From positions 181,488-245,487 of the forward strand of contig NW_013657645.1 in the NCBI RefSeq assembly GCF_000142905.1: DNA of 64,000 nt. Direction: 5' to 3'. The position numbers were made by a program, and so were the translations under genes. Below, piece by piece: positions 38,335-47,330 of this stretch. The stretch is from Thecamonas trahens ATCC 50062. Lineage: Eukaryota; Apusozoa; Apusomonadida; Apusomonadidae. The notes below the pieces were generated by a model that did no database searches, was not told the origin of the DNA, and saw only the letters and a list, made by a program, of their open reading frames with translations. The number at the start of each line of letters is the position of its first letter. Positions within the stretch are counted from its first letter, which is position 1.

Positions 38335-38698
38335 TCAGTCGCGGCGGCGGGCACGGCCGCGGAAGGCCGACGGCGGGCGGGCGGTGGCTGTCGTGGTCGT
38401 CGCTCCACCACCCGCGGCACCTCCGGTACCCGGGCCAGCAGCCATGGCGCCTGCAGGGGCATCACGGTCATGGCACTTGCGCGACGACCGGTTCATGAAC
38501 ATCAGCAGACCACCGACCACCGCTACCAATACTGTGTGGGGTTGGGGAGTGAGTAGGCAGAGGGCGGGTAGGGGGAGAGGGCAAGGGAGGGGATCACGGG
38601 CAGAGGGGCGGCGAGGAGAGGGAGGGGGAAGAGGACATACGGGCGAGGTTGAGGACCACGGTGGAGAGGGAGAGCTCGGCAATAGCGTCAATGGACAT
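38335..38698 (-). CDS. Small spliced single-pass membrane protein, 84 aa
   Basis: Exon 1 (38641-38698): ATG, MSIDAIAELSLSTVVLNLA, donor GTATGT, phase 1. Exon 2 (38335-38531) follows the acceptor CCACACAG: the joined codon gives Leu, then LLVAVVGGLLMFMNRSSRKC and a Gly/Ala/Thr-rich, Arg-ending tail (FRGRARRRD). The coding sum is 255 nt with a stop, an exact multiple of three. The hydrophobic run from VVLNLALLVAVVGGLLMFM spans the splice junction, so the membrane helix exists only in the spliced form. Too short and split to appear as a long open frame. No homology recognised; it resembles SMIM-type micro-membrane proteins in size. It converges on the repeat-motif gene with 209 nt between the stops. 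Confidence 0.65.
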
Positions 38699-38740
38699 GG
38701 GGAAAGAGGGAGGGGAGAAGAGACCGAGGAAACGTTGTCA

Positions 38741-38979
38741 AGTATGAGCTGACGAGAGAATGAGCAGTTGGTGCGTTGCCAGCAGTTGGCGGAGGAATGT
38801 ACGATCATCGACCGGTTGTTGCCACTGTGTGAGTGGTGCAACACACACAAATGTGCTTGACAACATCGACAACACCATCAGATCGTGCATCGGGGTGCAA
38901 TAGCAGTTTTCACAAGTCGATGTCTATGGCAGTCAAAGGAATAACTGAGAGAGTTGCAATTTTACACCTCGCTGCGCGA
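38741..38979 (+). repeat. 239-nt direct repeat, copy 1
   Basis: Starts AGTATGAGCTGACGAGAG and ends CTCGCTGCGCGA. I find no difference from copy 2 by eye. The 27-nt spacer AAGTCGAGGAGATCGAGC plus nine bases separates the copies. Copy 1 lies directly upstream of the small membrane gene. Confidence 0.95.
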
Positions 38980-39006
38980 AAGTCGAGGAGATCGAGCATG
39001 TGTGAG

Positions 39007-39245
39007 AGTATGAGCTGACGAGAGAATGAGCAGTTGGTGCGTTGCCAGCAGTTGGCGGAGGAATGTACGATCATCGACCGGTTGTTGCCACTGTGTGAGT
39101 GGTGCAACACACACAAATGTGCTTGACAACATCGACAACACCATCAGATCGTGCATCGGGGTGCAATAGCAGTTTTCACAAGTCGATGTCTATGGCAGTC
39201 AAAGGAATAACTGAGAGAGTTGCAATTTTACACCTCGCTGCGCGA
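39007..39245 (+). repeat. 239-nt direct repeat, copy 2
   Basis: Offset 266 nt from copy 1, apparently identical. After it the sequence diverges (GTGGCGGGC against AAGTCGAGG). Confidence 0.95.
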
Positions 39246-39384
39246 GTGGCGGGCGGCGTCTGGATCAGCTCGAGCCGGAGGCAGAGCGCGGGGATGTTGC
39301 CTCAAAGCCGTGCGAGGCAGGCGGCCGAGCAGCGCCAGTGCAGCACCACTCGACTTATTAGCCCGTCGGACAGATTGAGCGTAT

Positions 39385-42300
39385 TTACACCAGTGCACGA
39401 CCAATGTGATCAACAACATCGACGACTCGAACAGAACCGTCTGATGCCCCGATCCAAAGCATATGGTCGTCGGGAGTCGGGGCCTGGACCACAACAGTAG
39501 GGACTATATGGTCACCAACATCGAGAAGAGTGCAAAGGAGTCGCCCGGTCTTGGTATCCCACGCTCGAACAGTGCCGTCGGTCGAGGCTGTGACTACTGT
39601 GGCGGTGGCGGTGAGGGCGACGATAGCGGTGAGGGCGGCAGCGTGTGCATCGATGAGCAGTCGGACCCGCGGCGTGTGGCCGAGCAGATCCCAGACATGT
39701 ACGATGCCGCGGAGAGGAGCGGCATCGGTGCCCTGGCTCGCAGCGACGGCGGCTGGGGTTGGCATCGGCGTTGCCGGCGAGAGCGCAGGATGAAGGTGCC
39801 ACGGGGTATCCAGAGGTGTGGCAGACCACGGTGAGTGTCTCGCATGAGCTGCCGATGCAGTCTCTGAGAACGCTTTCTCGGGTGAGTAGGCGTACGAGAG
39901 CGACGACTCGTCGAGCACTCCGCCGCGCTCCGCCAGAAGTTCATCATGCAACAGCTGGTTGAGAACAGAGACGCCAACTGCAACGCTAATAGCGCCACCG
40001 GCTTGATCAAGCAGCGGGGCAGCCGGAAACGCGTCAGGGCTTGGTTGGGCATACACCACCCAGTTGACGCACCAGTCTTCAAACAGCAGATCAACAATAG
40101 GGCCAGCCAGCGTCGCCTCGGACCACGCCACGCGGAGCCCGACGAGGCGGCCGAGCCGAGGAAGCCAAACAAGGACCAAGTGCACGTTGGCTTCCCACGG
40201 CGCGAGCGGAACAGATCGAATCCGTCCGTTGAGTGCTCCTGAAGGCGTCGGGATGGGATACACAAGCTCTGCTGTCGACGAATCGAGGGGGCACCGCCAT
40301 CCCGCCAGCGTACCATCACCAGCAAGGGCGTAGACCACACCGTCAGGTCCGGGACAAACATCGACCACCGCACCGGCCGAGTCGGGAAGCCAGAGGCCAC
40401 GTACAAGAGCCAGTGACGAGAGCGACCAGACCTTGACCGAGTCCTCGCTGACGCCAAACGAGATTGCAGCCTCGGTGTCAGACTGCAAGGCGAGGAGGTG
40501 AAAGGCGGCGACGCCATGTGGATGGGCATCCTCGATGACAAACAGTGGGTTACGTGGATGGAGAAGGATGTGCCGTCCTGACAGTTCCGGGTTACCCTGC
40601 GAGCTGGCGAGAACAACAGGCGTAGAAGCGCGCGACGTGGTACCCGGGAGCGAGAGTGACGAGAGCGAGACGAGAGCAACCATGTTGCGGACCCGCGGAG
40701 CGCCGATGCGAAGCGAGTGCAGTTGCGATGCCGACTCTGCGTCCAACCGGTTGCCCAACGTCGGCGCAAGGTGCCAGACCATGACTGAGCCGTCGGCTGC
40801 CAGCGTCGCAACCACTCGACTGGCGCCGCATGTAAGCGAGACAATACCGCTGACAAGGGTGAGGTGCTTGGTGGGAAGGGCGGGCGCTGGATCACCAACC
40901 TGAGCAGGAAGATGGATCGCAAGCGAGTCGACAGTGATGGCGTCGTGGTCGACGAGCGCAGCGGCGACGAGCGCGTGGGTGCCGGCAGCGGCAGCGGCAG
41001 CGGCATCCTCAAGCAGCGCAAGCGCGTCTGAAGCTGAGATCCGATGCTGCGGATCGACCGCCAGCGCCGAGAGAACTAGCGTTCGTAGCGGCGTTGGCCA
41101 CCATGTTTGGTGCCGCGGACGCAACCAGCGATTCTCTGGATCACGCCATGACACCAGCGGCAAGCCTGCCAGCACTTCATGGGCGAGGAGGCCAAATGCG
41201 TACATGTCAGCAGCCGCAGTCCGCGCGAGACCTTCAGGAGGCGCATAAGCTTGCGGCTCCACGAGTGTTGCCCACTTGTCACGTCCGACCCGGGATTCGA
41301 GCGCGGCCGCCAGATCGAGTTCGAGCTCGAGACTTGTTTCTGGCCCCGAGAACTCAGCAGCCGCTTCGGGCGTTGTAGCCGTGACAAGACCTGCATGGAC
41401 GTGAGTAAGATGGGCAGCGACGGTCTCGGGGCTTGAAATAAGCGCTGGTGGAACGACCAGGCGGAAGATCCAGCCGTCGCCACGGGGGGATGCCCAGACC
41501 ATCGACGGGCAGATGGCGCCATGGACGGCTCCAAGAGCATGCACTGTCTTGAGCGCAGATGCTAGGTCATGCAGCGCAGCGATGCGAGCAGAGAGGGTGG
41601 AGAGTGCACCGCTCGCCATTGACAGTGCAAGCGGCCGGTCGTCGGGCATGTGGTCGTACCAGACCCAGGCAAGTGAGCGCGGCTGATGCGGAAGCAAGTG
41701 AGCAAGGCCAACACCCATGTCGGGTGATTCTGCCACGTGTGAGACGGCGACGAGCGGAACAATGTGTGGCGATGCCAGCGAAATGATGTCGGCCAAAGGG
41801 TGGAGTTGAGTCGAGTCCGACTGCGGTGGTAGGTCGAGGCCGGCAACCAGAAAGCCCTTGGCGTGGAGGGTGGTGGCGAGTCTGACGGCTGCAAACGGAA
41901 TTGAGGCGAGCGAGCGGGCGAGCGGAAGTGTGGTCGGTGCAGCCATGTCAGCATCTGTGACGAGAAGCGGAACCAAAATGCGGGTAAGCGTCTGCTGGAG
42001 CACATCAGGTTGTGACGAGGCAAGAAGAGCCGGATCAAACGGAGGGAAACGATCCGGATACATGGGTGGAACCGCGATAGCCTGCGTAGGTGAGAGCCGC
42101 TCCGCAGCGCCGAGCGAGGCGAGAAAGGCAAGCGGGAGAGTGGACCAGGCAACGCCAAGGCCCTGATGACCAACAGCTAGGACATGGCTACTTCCGAGAA
42201 GGTAGAGCGAGGTGAGTGGCGCCGGGAGTGCGGGGAAGGCGTAGATCTGAGTTCCAGACTCAGGCTGCCACACCCGCAGCGTACCGTCGGCGCCAGCTGA

Positions 42301-44880
42301 GAAGACAAGGCCAGACTGAGTGAGGGTAAGTGCGTGGACAGGGCCGATGACATGGGCTGGGCTGCTGCCAAACCAGTGGTTGCGGATCGCGCGTGTCGGC
42401 CAATCCCATGCAACAAGCGAACCATCGTCTGCGCCAGCAAGGACAATGCCCGCGTCTGGCACAAAGATCAAGGAGCGCAGGCCGATCGGGGTTTCTGTCA
42501 CTAGCGCCGCGTCTTCGGTGAGAACATCAACGGAAGCAGTGTGGCCATCAGCCTCGATCTTGCATACAATGTGAACCGGTGTGACAGTGCCGACCGACGA
42601 CGCGACCAGCAGAGTAAAGGTGTCTTCGAGGTCGGGGATGGCAGCAAGGTGCAGTGCAGTGACGATAGCGGGTGGGGCGACCGGTTCCGGAACGAGGCCA
42701 ACAAGGATGCGCGAGTCGAGGTGGAAGACCAAGAGCGGCTCAAACGGAAGGCGGCGGTGAACGACAAGAAAACCGCCACAAGTTTGGAGAAGGGCGTTGG
42801 ACGATAGCTCTGGAAGATGTGGCGAGGAGAGGGCGCGCCACCGCGAGGCACGGGTGAGCAGCGTGGCGGCATCGGCGTCGGAGGTAGTAACGAGAACGAG
42901 AACGCCATTAGAATACCCGAGTACAAGGGTGCTTGTGGCGGCGGAAAAGGTCATGCCTACGGCATGGACGCGTGCATTGGCGGCAGTGCCAAAGTCGATG
43001 ACCGAGCGCGGTGGATTAGGGCGTGATGCGAGAAGCTCACCCGAGCTTGGATGAAGGGCGAGGAGCGCGCCGTCGTCGAGCGCCACAAGAAGGACGGTCC
43101 CTGCGTCGAGGAGATGCATGGCTGTGGGGGATGCGGTCAGCGGATACTGCCACGACGAGCGTAGTCTACTGGCAGTGGCGGCGAGTGAGAGGGCAATGAC
43201 GGCCGGCGACGATGACGAGGCGAGAAAAACGCGGCTGCCTGCAACGCAGATGGCGGCGAGTGAGCCAAAGGCTGGCAGCGAAAGCGGAGGCAGAATGCGG
43301 TAGAGCGCGTCCGGGTCACTGATGTCGGGCCGCCAAGCGAGGAGCCGTGTTGCGGATGGCGTGTCCGCATGAGAAATGGCGTCGAGGAGGGCAGCGGGCG
43401 AGCCCGCGGCGGCGTGGCGGATGAGGGCGAGGTAGCCTAGGATGCGGGCGGGAGAAGCGCGACGAGACGGAACGAGCTGAAGGCACTCGTCAATGAGCGA
43501 GCAGACAAGGGCCGGCCAATGATCAGCGAGCGGCGGACGCTCGTTCCAGGCCTTGGTCCTGTCAAGTGAAGTGGGAAAGGGCGGCTCGCCGGCCCAGAGG
43601 GCCCAGACAAGGAGGCCAAAGGAGAAGACGTCTGCCGCCGGGGTCAGCGGAAGCTTGCGCTGAAAGGCTTCAGGCGCAGCGTAGGCGTATGCCGGCAGGA
43701 TGACGCTGTTGAGGCCCGGGGCGAGGTGCAGAACAGCGACCGAGGTGCGATCCAGCGAAGCGTAGAGTGCTTCGAAGCAAAGCGCGCCGTGAACAATGCC
43801 CAGTGAGTTGAGGTAGTGCAGTGCAGCGGCGGCGGCGGTAAGGGTGGTGAGGATGGCGTCGAGCGAATCGGCAAGGGCGAGGGCTGGCAGCGAGAGCGGG
43901 GCCGATCCGTGAAGGAGAAAGGCCCACTGGGCGGCTGAGTTTGCAGCGAGGCCTTGAAAGGGAAGAAGTGAAGGTGATGCAAGACGATGGCGGATCTGGG
44001 CTTGGGCCTCGAGCTGGGCAGGGCTGACCGCACCCGACAACATCAGGGGGTCAAGTGAAAAGGTGGCGACGGCACGGTTGTTGAGGTTAGACGTGTGCAG
44101 CTCGCCCTTACTCGCCGTGGCAGACGAGCGTAGTCCGAGGCGCGAGGCAAAGGCCACCAAGGCGCGGGCGCGGGTGGACGGCAAGATGTAGGCGCTTAGC
44201 GAGTCGGATAAGGAGGGTGACGAGGGCGCAGACGATGCCGACGACGATGGGTGGGGAGTCGGGCCCGATGCGAGGAGCTCGTAGCGGTCAACAGAGTCGA
44301 GAGGCACGTGAATGCCTGCGGGTGCTTCGTGGCTGTATAGAGTGGCTGAAGGTGTGTCGTGGACAAAGAGCGGGAGGTCGAGCTGAGCGGCGAGGTCTGC
44401 GACAGCCTGAGCGGCAAGCGGGCGCAGCGAATCTGGGCAGCGGAGAGGGGCGATGCCGACGTGTGTGAGATCTGGCGAGTCCGGAAGGGTGCTGACCCAA
44501 GCAACATCGCCGATGATGGGCGCGCGAGATTGTGCAGGCGAGGAAGGGCGGCAGAGGGTGACGAGCTCGCCGATGTCGAGCGGGCGTGCCGCGAGGGCGG
44601 CGGGAGCGTGGGGTGCGGCGGGCGGACAGACAGCGGCGGGGCGCACAAAGACGACGCGGGCGGTGCGCGAGTGAGGGAAGAAGAACCGCTCGCCGCCGAG
44701 GGTACCTGGCGGCTCGTCCGCGCGCGGGAAGATGCAGTCAGCAGTGGAGGGCGGTGGGGCTGAGGCGGTGAGCTCGAGGCCGAGCCAGGTGCCGCGGAGC
44801 GAAGGGAGCGAGCCGACGTAGCGGATGGTCCCGCGGGTCTTGGCAAGCCAGACGGTGGTGCCGAGAGCAAGCTGCTCCAT
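39385..44880 (-). CDS. CAP-Gly - pseudokinase - WD40 - pseudokinase - WD40 giant protein
   Basis: 1831 residues in a single frame from ATG 44880 (MEQLALGTTVWLA). Residues 8-85 are a CAP-Gly domain (GTIRYVGSLPSLRGTWLGLEL ... GTLGGERFFFP), which binds microtubule-tip EEY/F tails. At about 255-490 lies a kinase fold with degenerate catalytic loop (GIVHGALCFEAL in place of HRD), a kept AAPE (AYAAPEAF) and DVFSFGLLVWALWAGEPPF. A first WD40-like block follows (SAGADGTLRVWQPESG near 860). A second kinase-like domain occupies about 975-1290 (GAVHGAICPSMVW, YAPPEGLARTAAADMYAFGLLAHEV). C-terminal WD40 repeats come last (ADGSVMVWHL, DGTLAGWRCP, DGTVRAWDTKTG, DGSVRVVDVVD). Neither kinase has HRD or DFG, so both are probably inactive. 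The combination is reminiscent of WDR81/BEACH proteins but lacks BEACH. The domain order is one I do not recognise. Confidence 0.88.
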   Translation of the reverse strand: MEQLALGTTVWLAKTRGTIRYVGSLPSLRGTWLGLELTASAPPPSTADCIFPRADEPPGTLGGERFFFPHSRTARVVFVRPAAVCPPAAPHAPAALAARPLDIGELVTLCRPSSPAQSRAPIIGDVAWVSTLPDSPDLTHVGIAPLRCPDSLRPLAAQAVADLAAQLDLPLFVHDTPSATLYSHEAPAGIHVPLDSVDRYELLASGPTPHPSSSASSAPSSPSLSDSLSAYILPSTRARALVAFASRLGLRSSATASKGELHTSNLNNRAVATFSLDPLMLSGAVSPAQLEAQAQIRHRLASPSLLPFQGLAANSAAQWAFLLHGSAPLSLPALALADSLDAILTTLTAAAAALHYLNSLGIVHGALCFEALYASLDRTSVAVLHLAPGLNSVILPAYAYAAPEAFQRKLPLTPAADVFSFGLLVWALWAGEPPFPTSLDRTKAWNERPPLADHWPALVCSLIDECLQLVPSRRASPARILGYLALIRHAAAGSPAALLDAISHADTPSATRLLAWRPDISDPDALYRILPPLSLPAFGSLAAICVAGSRVFLASSSSPAVIALSLAATASRLRSSWQYPLTASPTAMHLLDAGTVLLVALDDGALLALHPSSGELLASRPNPPRSVIDFGTAANARVHAVGMTFSAATSTLVLGYSNGVLVLVTTSDADAATLLTRASRWRALSSPHLPELSSNALLQTCGGFLVVHRRLPFEPLLVFHLDSRILVGLVPEPVAPPAIVTALHLAAIPDLEDTFTLLVASSVGTVTPVHIVCKIEADGHTASVDVLTEDAALVTETPIGLRSLIFVPDAGIVLAGADDGSLVAWDWPTRAIRNHWFGSSPAHVIGPVHALTLTQSGLVFSAGADGTLRVWQPESGTQIYAFPALPAPLTSLYLLGSSHVLAVGHQGLGVAWSTLPLAFLASLGAAERLSPTQAIAVPPMYPDRFPPFDPALLASSQPDVLQQTLTRILVPLLVTDADMAAPTTLPLARSLASIPFAAVRLATTLHAKGFLVAGLDLPPQSDSTQLHPLADIISLASPHIVPLVAVSHVAESPDMGVGLAHLLPHQPRSLAWVWYDHMPDDRPLALSMASGALSTLSARIAALHDLASALKTVHALGAVHGAICPSMVWASPRGDGWIFRLVVPPALISSPETVAAHLTHVHAGLVTATTPEAAAEFSGPETSLELELDLAAALESRVGRDKWATLVEPQAYAPPEGLARTAAADMYAFGLLAHEVLAGLPLVSWRDPENRWLRPRHQTWWPTPLRTLVLSALAVDPQHRISASDALALLEDAAAAAAAGTHALVAAALVDHDAITVDSLAIHLPAQVGDPAPALPTKHLTLVSGIVSLTCGASRVVATLAADGSVMVWHLAPTLGNRLDAESASQLHSLRIGAPRVRNMVALVSLSSLSLPGTTSRASTPVVLASSQGNPELSGRHILLHPRNPLFVIEDAHPHGVAAFHLLALQSDTEAAISFGVSEDSVKVWSLSSLALVRGLWLPDSAGAVVDVCPGPDGVVYALAGDGTLAGWRCPLDSSTAELVYPIPTPSGALNGRIRSVPLAPWEANVHLVLVWLPRLGRLVGLRVAWSEATLAGPIVDLLFEDWCVNWVVYAQPSPDAFPAAPLLDQAGGAISVAVGVSVLNQLLHDELLAERGGVLDESSLSYAYSPEKAFSETASAAHARHSPWSATPLDTPWHLHPALSPATPMPTPAAVAASQGTDAAPLRGIVHVWDLLGHTPRVRLLIDAHAAALTAIVALTATATVVTASTDGTVRAWDTKTGRLLCTLLDVGDHIVPTVVVQAPTPDDHMLWIGASDGSVRVVDVVDHIGRALV

Positions 44881-44888
44881 GCCGCGTA

Positions 44889-44908
44889 TGTGTGTGTGTG
44901 TGTGTGTG
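44889..44908 (+). repeat. TG dinucleotide repeat
   Basis: Ten TG units 8 nt upstream of the giant protein's start (minus strand, so CA in its leader). Read in frame it gives a His-Thr run. Confidence 0.9.
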
Positions 44909-45054
44909 AAAGTCTTAAAGTCTTTGGTCTTTGACAGTGAGATGGGGCACCGAGCGAGGCGGCCGTCGAGTTCCCGAGTTGACTCGAGCGGCACGGAACG
45001 GTAGGTAGGGGTGGGGGTGTGTGTCAGGGATCGGAACGAGCAAAGGGAAGTGGC

Positions 45055-45640
45055 TCAAGAGCCGTCGAGGGGGCTATCGCCGAGAGTGTCGATGTCGTGG
45101 TCGTGGTCGAGGGCGAGGCCGGTGGAGATGTCGAAGCGGACATTGACACAGCCGACCTGGGCGAGCGAGGAGTTGCTGAGGATGATGTTGGTGACGTACG
45201 GTCCCGTGGGCGCTTGGCTGGGAAGGATGGCCTGGAAGACAAAGACGGCGGAGGGATTGGGGGGGACAGGGCATGTTGCAATGTCGCAGACCGAGACGGT
45301 GGTGCGCGAGACGGGGACGTCTGCGAAGGTGAAGTTGACGGAAAACTCACCGGCCGAGATGGCCTCAGACAGGTCGCCAGTGATGGTGACGGTCATGTTC
45401 TTCCCAAGCACAGGCGGGTCCGGGCTGAGCGAGAGGTTGGTGACGGTGAAGCCGTGCGAGGTGTTCGAGCACTCGGTCCTGGAGGGAGGAGGGTGGGTGA
45501 GTGGGAGGAGGGAGGGGGGGAGGGAGGGAGAAGGCGTACCACAGCGGGGTGGGGGCGTCGACCGAGATGGTAGTTGCGGTAGCGTGGGCCAGACATGCCA
45601 GGACGCAGGCAGCAAGGACGAGGTGCAGGTTGGAGACCAT
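45055..45640 (-). CDS. ML-domain lipid-binding secreted protein (NPC2 / PG-PI transfer family), two exons
   Basis: 174 residues. Exon 1 (45540-45640) from ATG: MVSNLHLVLAACVLACLAHA signal peptide, ISVDAPTPL, phase 2, donor GTACGC. A 61-nt C-rich intron ends CCTCCAG at 45479. Exon 2 (45055-45478) completes Trp and reads TECSNTSHGFTVTNLSLSPDPP, GKNMTVTITGDLSEAISAG, VSVCDIATCPVPP, QAILPSQAPTGPYV, CVNVRFDIS. Cys positions match ML-domain disulfides, and several N-glycosylation sequons (NTS, NMT, NFT, NSS) are present. Closest are fungal/protist phosphatidylglycerol/phosphatidylinositol transfer proteins and NPC2. It probably binds sterol or phospholipid in the endolysosome or outside the cell. 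Divergent from the GRASP gene. Confidence 0.9.
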
Positions 45641-46053
45641 GGCTGTGGGTGGTGTGTGCGGGGAGGAGGAGGAGAAGGAGGGGAGGGTGTGTGTGGACTT
45701 GGTAGTTGAATGTGTGTGTGTGGTGTGTGTTGTGTGTGTGCGGGTGTGAGAGAGGTGTAAAGTAGAGAGGGAGAGAGTGTGTGTCGAGAGTGTGTGTGGG
45801 GGTCGAGTGTGGGTGGCTGTGGGTCGTGTCGTGCGCGTGCAGTGCGGCGGCGGAGGGGTCACGCGGAGCAGCCCTTTTTCGCGTTCGATAGATGATTCCA
45901 TTGGTGGGTGGCATGGAATTGGTTTGGTTTGGGTTGAGAGGGTGAGCGGCGACGAGGGGTCTGTGGTTGGTGAGGAGACCGAGGTAGAGGTGGACGCAGG
46001 ATAGTACTCGTCCCCGGTGCAGAGGCGGCGGGAGGAGGCCGGGGAGAGAAGAA
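45641..46053. promoter_or_regulatory. shared divergent upstream region of ML-domain and GRASP genes
   Basis: 413 nt with GTGTGT-rich stretches (45700-45800). Two secretory-pathway genes face away from it, which would allow joint regulation. No motif is supported beyond the repeats. Confidence 0.4.
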
Positions 46054-47258
46054 ATGGGTCAGGGCGCATCGTCGTTTGGGTATCAGGTGTTCAAGGTAGG
46101 TGGAGGTGGGTAGTGGCGGGAGAGGAGGGGGTGGGAGAGGAGGAGGGGGGGGGAGAAGGTGAATAGCGAGGGGAGGTGGGCAGTGGGGTAGCGGGGCGAG
46201 ACTCTGGGAGAGCAGCAGCGGTATGACTCACTGGGAGGGAGGGATGGGATGGAGGAGGATAGGTACATCCGCAGTCGCCGGCTGCTGCCGCTGGACTGGA
46301 GCCGTTCTTTGACTTTATTGTGGCTGCGGACGGGGTGACGCTCGAGGCCGAGGACGAGACGTTTGTCAACATCCTCAAAGCCTTTGTGGGGCGGCCGCTG
46401 GTGGTGCAGGTGTATTCTGTGAAGACGGGCCTTGTGCGGGACGTGGTGCTCATTCCGTCGCAGACCTGGGGTGGGACGGGCCTGCTGGGGCTCTCGATCC
46501 GGTTCTGCCCGTACGAGAAGGCTGACGAGCTGGTGTGGCACGTTCTCAACGTGCAGGCCAAGTCGCCTGCGGCCGAGGCTGGGCTCATATCCGAGCTGGA
46601 CTACATTGTGGGCGCACGCGATGCGATTTTCAGCTCTGAAACGTGCCTGTTCAAACACTTGGACGCACACGTGGGACGCGCTGTGGCGTTGTACGTGTAC
46701 AACAGCGTGACCGACGAGGTCCGCGAGGTCCAGCTGCGGCCGACTCCCAACTGGGCTGGCCCGGACAAGGCGTGTGGGACGCTTGGCTGTTCGATTGCGT
46801 TTGGGGTGGAGCATCGGATCGACTTTAGCGCAGCCAGGCAGCCGCCGCGTGGGCCGACCCCTGAACTAGCGCTGGTGGCGTCAGCGCAGCCCGGTGGGGG
46901 CAAGCGGTCGCGGGCGACCGAGCACACGACGCTCTCACGGCTGCCTGATGCGCACCAGTACGACCGCGGCGCGGACCTTGAGCCTGAGCCTTTGACGCCT
47001 GACGGCGATCTTCCGCCGGCGGCGCTTGGCAACTCGGCCCCATCCGCCACTGCGGGCGATGGGCGCCAGACCATCCGGAGCGCCATCCAGTTTGACTACA
47101 CCTACGACTACCGGCTGCCTGGTGAGGTTGTCCAGCTGCCAGACGACCTTGTCTCCTACCGTGACAATCCGCGACTCTTCCTCGCTTCGGCTCGCGACGG
47201 CAATGACGGCTGGGCGTCGGGCAGTGACGAGGTCTTTTCATACACCGAGTCGTCATAG
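46054..47258 (+). CDS. GORASP: Golgi reassembly-stacking protein (GRASP55/65), two exons
   Basis: 345 residues. Exon 1 (46054-46095): ATG, MGQGASSFGYQVFK, an N-myristoylation site at Gly2, GTAGGT donor, phase 0. Exon 2 starts at 46263 after GGATAG: VHPQSPAAAAGLEPFFDFIVAADGV, then PLVVQVYSVKTG, SQTWGGTGLLGLSIRFCPYE, WHVLNVQAKSPAAEAGL, YIVGARD, VALYVYNSVTDEVREVQL and TLGCSIAFGVEHRI. These are the two tandem PDZ domains of GRASP, which link Golgi cisternae and act in unconventional secretion. The Ser/Pro regulatory tail is short (about 130 residues). The intron (46096-46262) is G-rich with no polypyrimidine tract, a proof that sense-strand G-rich introns occur in this genome. Confidence 0.94.
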
Positions 47259-47330
47259 CCACATGTCAGAGGTGGCAAGTAAAACCTCGGGCCGGCACAC
47301 TTGTCGGCGCAGGCGGCGGAGGCGACGCGC

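Larger units (their letters stand above)
38699..39384. other. intergenic region with tandem 239-nt duplication
   Basis: 686 nt between the small membrane gene and the CAP-Gly/WD40 gene, both on minus. Two 239-nt copies (38741-38979, 39007-39245) occupy most of it. No coding exon recognised. Confidence 0.7.

Noticed and set aside
38260-38335. TATAGCTCAGT resembling a tRNA D-arm
   Set aside because: No matching acceptor stem, anticodon arm or T-loop could be found around it.
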